Origin: Bacillus sp. KH172YL63
GTDB lineage: Bacteria > Bacillota > Bacilli > Bacillales > Bacillaceae_B
Assembly (NCBI RefSeq): GCF_011398925.1
Contig: NZ_AP022842.1
Span: 732,001-796,000 of the forward strand
Length of the DNA: 64,000 nt
Reading direction: 5' to 3'
Shown: positions 49,088 through 56,276 of the stretch, one piece after another
How positions within the stretch are numbered: position 1 is the stretch's first letter
How the letters are laid out: each line of letters starts with the position of its first letter
Notes under the pieces: model-generated
Database searches by the model: none
Told to the model about the DNA's origin: nothing
Seen by the model: the letters and a program-made list of their open reading frames with translations, nothing else
Translations under genes and position numbers: made by a program

Positions 49088-49121
49088 GAGCTGCCGGAGG
49101 GATTCGGCAGCTTGTTTTTTT
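49088..49121 (+). terminator. Intrinsic terminator of the mtl operon
   Basis: AGCTGCCG pairs with CGGCAGCT over an 8-nt loop, followed by TGTTTTTTT. Confidence 0.88.
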
Positions 49122-49159
49122 GGGAGGGTGTGGGTTGTGGGATGAGGTATAATCGCTTA

Positions 49160-49336
49160 GGGTCTGACGCATAAACCAGGAAGTGACGCATAAGCTTGGG
49201 GTCTGACGCATAAATCAGGAAAGTGACGCATAAGCTTGGGATCTGACGCATAAATCAGGAAAGTGACGCATAAGTTTGGGATCTGACGCATAAATCAGGA
49301 AAGTGACGCATAACCTCGGGATCCCACGCAAAAATC
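49160..49336. repeat. Phased short-repeat array 3 (core TGACGCATAA)
   Basis: Cores start at 49165, 49184, 49204, 49224, 49244, 49264, 49284, 49304 and a decayed CCACGCA at 49324: nine units 20 bp apart (one interval 19). Spacers alternate between an ATCAGGAAAG type and a GCTTGGGATC type, so the higher-order unit is 40 bp and well conserved. It lies about 40 bp after the mtl terminator. The remaining 49337-49660 holds no gene I can support, only an AT-rich stretch before the hydroxylase. Confidence 0.92.
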
Positions 49337-49660
49337 CGAATCGAGCACCACCCCTCATCACCAAAAATACTCCACAACGCCAACCCATGTCCATTCTGTG
49401 AACCCCCGTAGCCACGCTATTCCTGCATTCCTATACTATCTGAACAAATCCCTTATTTTTCATGAAAAAAAAGATAGAATTCCCGTCATCCCAGGTGTAA
49501 AATATATGAAAATACGTTCACGCAGGAGGACACGGCCAAAAAATAGAATACAGTTATATGCCTATTGTTGCTATCGTTTTTCAGGTTGGGAGAATACAAG
49601 GATGCTTCCACCACTATAAAAATTCAGAATGTTAAAAATACGATAAGAGGTTGATGAAAG

Positions 49661-50314
49661 TTGGCAATGGATACTACTGAAATAGCTGTAAAGGAACAAA
49701 CGATTTTTCACCATACGGGGAATAGAATCAAGACGGATGACAGGGAGATACAGATTATCGCGAAAGTGGAAGAGCCGCTTATTGTGGTGCTAGGCAATGT
49801 GTTGAGCCATGAAGAGTGTGACGAACTTGTCCAGCTGTCCAAAGACCGGGTGGAACGCTCGAAAATCGGGAATACCCGCACAGTGGATGAATTGAGAACG
49901 AGCAGTTCGGTATTTTTGGAAGAGTCCCATGATGTGGTGACACGTGTCGAGAAACGGATCTCGCAAATTATGAATATACCGGTCGAGCACGGGGAGGGCC
50001 TGCAGATCCTGAACTATAAACCGGGTCAGGAATACAAGGCGCACTTCGATTTCTTCTCTGCATCGGCAAGACCGGTAAAGAACCCGAGGATCAGCACGCT
50101 CGTCATGTACTTGAACGATGTGGAAGAAGGCGGGGAAACCTATTTCCCGAAATTGAATCTGTCCATTTCTCCCCAAAAAGGAATGGCCGTGTACTTTGAA
50201 TATTTTTATGACAACCAAGAATTGAATGACCTGACGCTGCATGGCGGGGCACCGGTCGTCATCGGCGACAAATGGGCAGCCACACAGTGGATGAGAAGAA
50301 GAGTCTTTAAATAA
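49661..50314 (+). CDS. 2OG-Fe(II) oxygenase (prolyl 4-hydroxylase-like)
   Basis: 217 residues. The C-terminal double-stranded beta-helix carries the iron ligands H-x-D in YKAHFDFF and a distal His in LTLHGGAPV, with the 2-oxoglutarate-binding lysine in GDKWAATQW. NYKPGQEYKAHFD and YLNDVEEGGETYFP are typical of the P4H branch found in Bacillus. It hydroxylates a proline or similar residue using O2 and 2-oxoglutarate; the target is unknown. TTG 49661 follows AGAGGTTGATG; ATG 49667 is an alternative. Confidence 0.9.
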   Translation: MAMDTTEIAVKEQTIFHHTGNRIKTDDREIQIIAKVEEPLIVVLGNVLSHEECDELVQLSKDRVERSKIGNTRTVDELRTSSSVFLEESHDVVTRVEKRISQIMNIPVEHGEGLQILNYKPGQEYKAHFDFFSASARPVKNPRISTLVMYLNDVEEGGETYFPKLNLSISPQKGMAVYFEYFYDNQELNDLTLHGGAPVVIGDKWAATQWMRRRVFK

Positions 50315-50322
50315 TAGAATGA

Positions 50323-50358
50323 AAGAGGGGCATCGATCGGGGATGCGCCTCTTTTTTA
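50323..50358 (+). terminator. Intrinsic terminator of the hydroxylase gene
   Basis: AAGAGGGGCATC pairs with GGATGCGCCTCTT around a short loop, followed by TTTTTT. Confidence 0.85.
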
Positions 50359-50443
50359 TAGAAAGGTGCAGAGAAATGAGGAGATGCGCTCTATCAGGCT
50401 GGGAATGTGCTGTTCCCATCGACAGCTGCCGCCAATTTGAGTT

Positions 50444-50540
50444 GGGATTGCGTCATTTTCATCTCTGATTGCGTCATTTTTTCTGTAATTGCGTCTTAAA
50501 TAGCGCTAATTGCGTCCATCCCGCCCTTTATTGCGTCTTT
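50444..50540. repeat. Phased short-repeat array 4 (core ATTGCGTC)
   Basis: Five cores start at 50447, 50468, 50488, 50509 and 50530 (intervals 21, 20, 21, 21). Spacers are unrelated. Read on the minus strand the core is GACGCAAT, close to array 3's TGACGCATAA, so the two arrays, 1.1 kb apart, may be inverted relatives. It lies after the hydroxylase terminator; 50541-50695 is AT-rich with no assignable feature. Confidence 0.88.
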
Positions 50541-50695
50541 TTGAATAAAATGGAAACTACGCGTTCGACCACAATGAAGCTCCCAGTCTTAATAATTACA
50601 TTGATTTATATCTTTACACTTCCTCGTAAATTCTTAATAGCATTCTATTCATTTTCTACATAACATTTCAAATTTCAAACTGATCCGAAAAGCAT

Positions 50696-50725
50696 TTGAC
50701 AATTCTTTCACCAGAATGGTATAGT
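50696..50725 (+). promoter_or_regulatory. Sigma-A promoter of lysA
   Basis: TTGACA (50696), 18 bp, TATAGT (50720), about 25 bp upstream of the lysine riboswitch. Confidence 0.75.
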
Positions 50726-50749
50726 TATGCCAATAAAATAATCAGTCAC

Positions 50750-51010
50750 TCTCTGATAATAGAGGCGCGAGTATGAAGAGTACCTTCTTTGAGAATATTG
50801 GATTCCGGGATAAGTTGGGAAAGGCAGATCGCCGAAGCAGAAAATAGCCAATTCTATTTTTTGTTGGGCCAGCATTGAAGAAATGTTGGACTGTCACAAT
50901 GCACAAGTTGTGGAGCACTATTGAAGAGATGTTAATACATAGTCTTCATCATGTTTCCGTAAACTTTGATGAATAACCGTATGAGCATCTGCTTCATACG
51001 GTTTTTTTGT
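50750..51010 (+). ncRNA. Lysine riboswitch (L box) with terminator
   Basis: The leader contains the L-box landmarks in order: AGAGGCGCGA with AGTA, GGGAAAGGC, GCCGAAGC and a five-helix layout ending near 50940 (GCCAGCATTGAAG, then TGGAGCACTATTGAAG). An intrinsic terminator follows (50975-51008: AACCGTATGA / TCATACGGTT, then TTTTTTT). Lysine binding should stabilise the aptamer and allow termination, turning lysA off. Confidence 0.92.
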
Positions 51011-51042
51011 GTTTTTTTAGAGAGTCTAAAGGAGTTTAGGAA

Positions 51043-52329
51043 ATGAGTACAGTTGATGTGAATGTTCAAGGGGATTTAACAATCGGTGGGATGAGTACAG
51101 GTGAGTTGGTCGAAACGTACGGCACGCCTTTGATGGTATATGATGAAGGGATGATCCGTCGGAATGCGAGGTTGTTCCGGGAGGCGTTCGAAGAAAGTGG
51201 CCTGAACTATCAGGTGGCGTATGCGAGTAAGGCTTTTCTTTGTAAAGAGATGGTCCGTTTGGCTGATCAGGAGAATCTGTCCCTTGATGTTGTGTCTGGC
51301 GGGGAGTTGTTTACGGCTCTTGAAGCAGGGTTCCCTGCAGAGCGGATTCACTTCCACGGGAATAACAAATCTGAAGAGGAGCTTCTGATGGCCCTTGAAG
51401 CGGGCATCGGCTGCTTTGTGGTTGACAGTTTCCTTGAGCTTGAACTGCTTCATGATCTTGCGAAGGAACGTGAGCAGCAGGTGAAGATCCTGCTGAGAGT
51501 CACGCCGGGAGTGGAAGCACATACCCATGAATACATTACGACGGGGCAAGAGGACTCGAAGTTCGGATTCAGCATTTCGAATGGTCAGGCGGGGACGGCG
51601 ATTCAGCTTGCGGTCAGAAAGCCATATTTCACTTTGCTCGGTCTTCATTCACATATCGGGTCGCAGATTTTTGAACAGGAAGGATTCGATCAGGCAATCG
51701 GGGTGCTGGCAGATTTCATGCAGCGCATCCGGGTCGAGCTTGATGTAACGATGCCGGTGCTGAATATCGGTGGAGGCTTTGGTGTCCGCTATACGGAAGA
51801 GGACAGTCCGCTGCCGATTCCTGTATATGTGAAAGGAATCACCGACAGTGTGAAGAATTATTTTGCGAAGAATGAATATCCGCTGCCGGAAGTCTGGGTG
51901 GAGCCTGGCCGGAGCATGGTGGCAGAAGCGGGGACGACACTTTATAAAGTCGGATCGAAGAAAATTATCCCGGACGTGCGTACGTATGTGGCGATTGATG
52001 GCGGGATGACGGACAATATCCGCCCGGCCCTGTATCAGGCCAAATACCACGCAGTGCTGGCGAACCGTCCGAATGAGGAATGTACGGAGCTTGTGAGCAT
52101 TGCCGGCAAGTGCTGCGAATCTGGAGATATGCTGATCTGGGATCTGATGCTGCCTCCGACGAATTACGGTGATATTTTGGCCGTATTCAGCACAGGTGCC
52201 TACGGCTATTCGATGGCAAGCAACTATAACCGGATTCCGAGACCGGAAGTGGTGTTTGTGAAAGACGGGGAAGCCCGGGTAGTGATTGAGCGTGAAACTT
52301 ACAGTGATCTTGTAAGAAAAGACAGATAA
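51043..52329 (+). CDS. lysA: Diaminopimelate decarboxylase
   Basis: 428 residues of the alanine-racemase-fold decarboxylase family. The PLP lysine is in YQVAYASKAFLC (~60), the phosphate-binding glycines in LNIGGGFGVRY, the EPGRSMVAEAG motif follows, and the active-site cysteine is in AGKCCESGDML. It converts meso-diaminopimelate to L-lysine, the last step of lysine synthesis. Upstream lies a lysine riboswitch, which supports the assignment. GAGTTTAGGAA precedes ATG 51043. Confidence 0.95.
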   Translation: MSTVDVNVQGDLTIGGMSTGELVETYGTPLMVYDEGMIRRNARLFREAFEESGLNYQVAYASKAFLCKEMVRLADQENLSLDVVSGGELFTALEAGFPAERIHFHGNNKSEEELLMALEAGIGCFVVDSFLELELLHDLAKEREQQVKILLRVTPGVEAHTHEYITTGQEDSKFGFSISNGQAGTAIQLAVRKPYFTLLGLHSHIGSQIFEQEGFDQAIGVLADFMQRIRVELDVTMPVLNIGGGFGVRYTEEDSPLPIPVYVKGITDSVKNYFAKNEYPLPEVWVEPGRSMVAEAGTTLYKVGSKKIIPDVRTYVAIDGGMTDNIRPALYQAKYHAVLANRPNEECTELVSIAGKCCESGDMLIWDLMLPPTNYGDILAVFSTGAYGYSMASNYNRIPRPEVVFVKDGEARVVIERETYSDLVRKDR

Positions 52330-52336
52330 GCGACGA

Positions 52337-52367
52337 AAATGGAATCCATTTGGGTTCCATTTTTTTA
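52337..52367 (+). terminator. Intrinsic terminator of lysA
   Basis: AAATGGAA pairs with TTCCATTT over a 10-nt loop, followed by TTTTT. Confidence 0.85.
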
Positions 52368-52429
52368 TAGTTGGAAACAGGTATTTTATGGTAATGTTAA
52401 AGAAATAACACATCTATTGGGGGAAATGT

Positions 52430-53299
52430 ATGTTTCTGAAAATGATAGGATCCATGCTGATGAAGTTTGCGTTGGTTGTGTTCGGAATCATCCTGATTAC
52501 AGGGTGCATCGGTCTTTTTACAGAAGGGATCGACCTGAGCCTGGTACAGTACATAAACAATATCGGAGAAGTGGCAGCTTCCCTGCTTCATGTGGATCAG
52601 ATGACCATCACGAATTCCCACAACAACTCATACCCGATGTTTCCTGCCTTCTGGGAGCCGTATTTTTATTCTGTGTCGATTTTTCTGTCGGCATTTCTTC
52701 TTTCCATTTCATTGGGCATCCTCCTTGCTTACCTCACGCATCTCTTACCCAATCGCTGGTCTAGTCGCATCATCAAGAGCACTTCGTTACTTGAGTCCAC
52801 ACCTGATATTTTTATTTTGATTGTCATTCAATACATTGTGATTTTTACGATGAAAAAAACAGGCGTTCTGCTGTTCCCGATCATTGGGGCACAGGAAAAG
52901 GTGTATCTTGTCCCGATTCTGACCCTTTCCATATTGCCTTCGATCATGCTGTTTCGGATCGTTTCTTTACTGGTGAACGATGAATACAGTAAAACCTATG
53001 TGGAGCTGATCAAAAGCAGGGGGATATCAAAGCACTCGATTTTCTTTATCCACGTGCTGCGGAATATCTCGTTCAGCCTGTTGAATCATGCGAAAGCGAT
53101 CATCCTGTTCATTTTATCGACCCTCATTGTTTTTGAGCGGCTATTCAACATATACGGAATCACCCACTTCATCTTGTCATTCACTGAGATGGATGTGGTG
53201 GCTTTCAGCCTAATCATGTTTTATGTGCCGGTATTTTTATTGCTACTTGTGATCAGGGGCTTCATTCACCGCAAAACAGGACAGAAGGTGATGATCTGA
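52430..53299 (+). CDS. ABC transporter permease (OppB/DppB type)
   Basis: 289 residues, about six membrane helices. The cytoplasmic EAA-type loop KTYVELIKSRGISKHSIFFIHVLRNISFSLLNHAKAIILF marks a peptide/nickel-type importer permease. GGGGGAAATGT precedes ATG 52430. Its stop overlaps the next permease gene. No ATPase or binding protein is nearby, so partners must be encoded elsewhere; substrate unknown. Confidence 0.82.
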   Translation: MFLKMIGSMLMKFALVVFGIILITGCIGLFTEGIDLSLVQYINNIGEVAASLLHVDQMTITNSHNNSYPMFPAFWEPYFYSVSIFLSAFLLSISLGILLAYLTHLLPNRWSSRIIKSTSLLESTPDIFILIVIQYIVIFTMKKTGVLLFPIIGAQEKVYLVPILTLSILPSIMLFRIVSLLVNDEYSKTYVELIKSRGISKHSIFFIHVLRNISFSLLNHAKAIILFILSTLIVFERLFNIYGITHFILSFTEMDVVAFSLIMFYVPVFLLLLVIRGFIHRKTGQKVMI

Positions 53300-54309
53300 T
53301 GGTGAAAAAATTACTGAAGAATCCTGCTTTCGTCATCGGTTTTATGTTTCTGTTTGGCATGTTTGCCGGAAGTATCATTTATTATGCGGGATGGGGCGAT
53401 GTGGTACCGGAAATCGAGATGATGAAGGATGAAGAGGGGAAGTTGTTCAGGGGGCCATATTCCCCGCTTCAGTTTCCGCCGCTCGGGACCGACAATTTCG
53501 ATCGGAATGTTCTCCTCGTCATCCTCGTCGGCGCGAAATATACGATCGGGGCGGGATTGATCATTACTTTTTTCAGAGTGGTGCCGTCTGTGGCGATGGG
53601 ACTGATCCTTCATTTTTATATGAAGCCGTTTAAACGCATCATTGATCATATTGTGGATGCGACGAATTATTTTCCGCCTACCCTCCTGGCGTTCTTGCTG
53701 CTGAATTGGATGATGCTTGAGGGACCATTGATGAATCCGGACAGTTATCACTATGTTTTCTCCGATAAACTATTGTTCTATGTCATCATTCTCGTATTGA
53801 TTTCGATTCCGTCCCTGACGCTATTATTCTCTCATGAGTACTACAAGATTATGAAGCATGAATTTATCGACACCGCCAAAGTCCTCGGTGCGACGAAGCG
53901 TCATTTTATATGGAATCATATCCGCCCGTTCATTGTGCCGCAGATTCTCCTTGTCTGTATCCGTGAATTCATGATTGTGATGCTGCTGATTGCCCATCTG
54001 GGGGTGCTGAATATTTATATCGGGGGCTCTTCCCTTGAGACGGATGTGTTTAATAATCGGGTGTTTGTTTCCCTTTCGAATGAATGGTCAGGTCTCCTTG
54101 GAGGCTGGTGGGAATTTCTGTGGACGACCTTCCCGTGGATTTCGTTCATTCCTGTCATGTTCTTTACGATGACAATCATTTCAGCCAAGCTGATGCTGAT
54201 CGGGGCAACGAGGGTGCTCACGGATTTGGAAAAGGAGGCACCTTACAGAGTGGATCTTGAAGAGAGTCTATATGAAGACAAAGAGCTGTTTGAAATGGTG
54301 CGTAAATAG
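53299..54309 (+). CDS. ABC transporter permease subunit (OppC/DppC type)
   Basis: 336 residues. An N-terminal helix is followed by an extracellular segment (PYSPLQFPPLGTDNFDRNVL, the LGTDxxGRDV-like motif of OppC proteins with altered residues), then five helices with the EAA loop YYKIMKHEFIDTAKVLGATKRHFIWNHIRPFIVPQILLV. It pairs with the OppB-type permease directly upstream (overlapping stop/start). It may form part of an oligopeptide or metal importer lacking local ATPases. Confidence 0.82.
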   Translation: MVKKLLKNPAFVIGFMFLFGMFAGSIIYYAGWGDVVPEIEMMKDEEGKLFRGPYSPLQFPPLGTDNFDRNVLLVILVGAKYTIGAGLIITFFRVVPSVAMGLILHFYMKPFKRIIDHIVDATNYFPPTLLAFLLLNWMMLEGPLMNPDSYHYVFSDKLLFYVIILVLISIPSLTLLFSHEYYKIMKHEFIDTAKVLGATKRHFIWNHIRPFIVPQILLVCIREFMIVMLLIAHLGVLNIYIGGSSLETDVFNNRVFVSLSNEWSGLLGGWWEFLWTTFPWISFIPVMFFTMTIISAKLMLIGATRVLTDLEKEAPYRVDLEESLYEDKELFEMVRK

Positions 54310-54328
54310 GATTGGTTTGTGCAGCAGT

Positions 54329-54359
54329 GCCCCCGTTTGATTCGGGGCTTCTTTTTATT
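54329..54359 (+). terminator. Intrinsic terminator of the permease pair
   Basis: GCCCC pairs with GGGGC over a 10-nt loop, followed by TTCTTTTT. Confidence 0.65.
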
Positions 54360-54406
54360 TCGTGTTACAGTGTATGGGGAGCAATCAAAGTGATGGGAGG
54401 AAAACT

Positions 54407-54658
54407 GTGATTGGAAATCAGATGTTAAACGAATTCTTCTTCCTTCCGATAAGAATCGGTGCATGTATACGGAAGGAAGCGGGGACAGGAGTAAAAGGAA
54501 AGGTCAGCTACATCTTTTTGTATTTGGCGGTGACATTCCTATTGTTCGCAGCGTTGGATGGGGTGCAAGTCTGGTATGTGGGAGACGCCTTATATTATGT
54601 CAATACGTATCTGTTTCTTGGGATGATGTATGTGTTCTTTACGTGGCGGAAAGCGTAA
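54407..54658 (+). CDS. Small membrane protein, unknown
   Basis: 83 residues with two membrane helices (VSYIFLYLAVTFLLFAALDGV and YYVNTYLFLGMMYVFFTW) after a basic N-terminal part. GTG 54407 lies 6-8 nt after GGGAGGAAA; the longer frame from 54362 lacks a ribosome site. Followed after 46 bp by the GyrI-like gene. No family recognised. Confidence 0.55.
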   Translation: MIGNQMLNEFFFLPIRIGACIRKEAGTGVKGKVSYIFLYLAVTFLLFAALDGVQVWYVGDALYYVNTYLFLGMMYVFFTWRKA

Positions 54659-54704
54659 ATAGAAATGACCAACTATTTTGAGTATGAAAGGAGATGAAGA
54701 CAAC

Positions 54705-55202
54705 ATGAAACCTGCCATCAGTGTTGTGGATAAGAAAATCCTCATTGGGAAATCAAAACATATGACACTTCAAGAAGATGCCACACGGGAACTATGGCAA
54801 AGCTTCATGCCGTATCGACAAGCCATTCCCGGCCGTGTAGATGAGAAGCTTTATAATATGAAAGTATTTGACTCGTCTCTTGATGTGAGGCAGCTCACCC
54901 CTGCCACGCCATTCCGGAAGTTTGCTGCTGTAGAAGTAGAGAGTGCAGACAGTTGCTGCGACGGAATGGAGGCATATGCGCTCAATGGGGGGCTGTACGC
55001 CATGTTCCTTCACCACGGACCTGCTCACACTTTCCATCAAACCCTTCAATACATATACGAAGAATGGATGCCGGCATCAGGTTACCAGCTCGACAACCGG
55101 GAACACTTCGAACGCTTCGACCCTACCTACCACCCGGCAGATCCCAACGCCGTAGAAGAAGTGTGGATCCCGATCAAGCGGGGGACGGACCTCGCTTTTT
55201 GA
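54705..55202 (+). CDS. GyrI-like / effector-binding domain protein
   Basis: 165 residues with the SHV fold seen in GyrI (SbmC) and AraC-type effector domains: KKILIGKSKHMTLQEDATRELWQSFMPYR, the central glutamate region FAAVEVES, and GGLYAMFLHHGPAHTFHQTLQYIYEEWMPASGY...HFERFDP near the end. It may bind small hydrophobic compounds. ATG 54705 follows AAAGGAGATGA. Its last residues (RGTDLAF) are encoded by part of a GGGACGGACCT repeat, so the tail looks like a recent repeat-derived addition. Confidence 0.82.
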   Translation: MKPAISVVDKKILIGKSKHMTLQEDATRELWQSFMPYRQAIPGRVDEKLYNMKVFDSSLDVRQLTPATPFRKFAAVEVESADSCCDGMEAYALNGGLYAMFLHHGPAHTFHQTLQYIYEEWMPASGYQLDNREHFERFDPTYHPADPNAVEEVWIPIKRGTDLAF

Positions 55203-55215
55203 TAAGAAACCCAAG

Positions 55216-55255
55216 AGGGACGGGCCTTCATTTGTGAAAATGAAGGTCCGTCCCT
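55216..55255. repeat. GGACGGACCT palindrome, copy 4
   Basis: A 16-17 bp inverted repeat (one G-T mismatch, GGGCC against GGACC) with a 7-nt loop, between convergent GyrI-like and LysR genes. A second partial copy of the core lies at 55180-55193 inside the GyrI-like gene. Confidence 0.88.
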
Positions 55256-55257
55256 AT

Positions 55258-56160
55258 TTATAGTTTGTTCAGCAGGTTGCCGATGGTTGTGAAGTAGTTG
55301 AGCATGAAGGGGTGGAATTGTTTGGCTGTTTTGGTGAAGTGTCTGCGTTTGGACCAGGCAAGTCCGATGGTGCGTTGACAGGTTGGATTGTGGATCTTGA
55401 TTTTATGGGGGAAGGGGTGACGCCTGTTCATCCATGATATGGCCGGGATGAATGCGATACCGAGCCCCTGCCTTACGAGGTCCCCGATGACGCCCGGTTC
55501 GTCCCCTTCAAAGGAGATGAGGGGAGAGAATCCTGCCTTCAGGCAAAACTCATCGGTCAGGTTCCGAAGTCCATATCCTGTATTCATACTGATGAAGGGC
55601 TCATCCTTCACTTCAATCAGGTTGATTTCCTCACGCTTTTCCAATCGATGCCCCGGAGGAACGATTAGGAAGATTTCTTCTGTCATCAATGGCTCCCATA
55701 CAATGTCCTCATCATCTTCCAGAGGGATGGATGAGATGCAGAAATCGATTTCTCCATTTTTTAACTGGGTCCTCATTTCAGATATAGAGAGGACGAATTG
55801 CTGGAATCTGACATGGGGATTTTCTTTCAAGAATGACCCAACCAAATCTGGGAGTACTCTCGGTATCGTGACAGCCATCCGGATGGTATGTTCCTCTTGC
55901 TTCATTTCCTCAAGGATTTCCCTTTTGCCTTCATTGATTTCCAAGAAAGCACGATCGACCCGATTCAAGAATCGTTTTCCATAGTGATTCAATTTAATCT
56001 GACGGTTCTGTCTCTCAAATAAAGGTACGCCAAGATCTTCTTCCAGCCGGGAAATCGTTTTGCTGAGGGAAGGCTGGGCGATTCTCAATTCTTCAGCGGC
56101 CTTTGTCATGTGCTCCAACCTTGCCACGGTTTGAAAGTATTGCAATTGCAGTAATTCCAT
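55258..56160 (-). CDS. LysR family transcriptional regulator
   Basis: 300 residues with the LysR winged helix (LLQLQYFQTVARLEHMTKAAEELRIAQPSLSKTISRLEEDLGVPLFERQNRQIKLN) and a periplasmic-binding-like effector domain. It diverges from the YhgE/Pip gene with a 116-bp shared control region, so that gene is its likely target. The effector is unknown. Length and layout are normal for the family. Confidence 0.9.
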   Translation of the reverse strand: MELLQLQYFQTVARLEHMTKAAEELRIAQPSLSKTISRLEEDLGVPLFERQNRQIKLNHYGKRFLNRVDRAFLEINEGKREILEEMKQEEHTIRMAVTIPRVLPDLVGSFLKENPHVRFQQFVLSISEMRTQLKNGEIDFCISSIPLEDDEDIVWEPLMTEEIFLIVPPGHRLEKREEINLIEVKDEPFISMNTGYGLRNLTDEFCLKAGFSPLISFEGDEPGVIGDLVRQGLGIAFIPAISWMNRRHPFPHKIKIHNPTCQRTIGLAWSKRRHFTKTAKQFHPFMLNYFTTIGNLLNKL

Positions 56161-56276
56161 ATCCTCAATCCTTTCGATAGACTCTAATCTATGTATTTAT
56201 AATTAATTATGTATTATACATTATCATTGTACCCTCTTATGATAAATAGATGTAAATATATATAAAGGAGTTTCAT

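Noticed and set aside
49160..49336. Possible CRISPR array
   Set aside because: The repeats are about 10 bp with 10-bp spacers that are themselves repeated, there are no cas genes, and the same layout occurs with other cores elsewhere.
49215..49415. Minus-strand ORF across array 3
   Set aside because: The 20/40-bp period is not a multiple of three, so repeats fall in different frames; a by-product of the array.
55439..55984. 181-codon plus-strand ORF
   Set aside because: Antisense to a well-supported LysR gene, with no ribosome site or domain.
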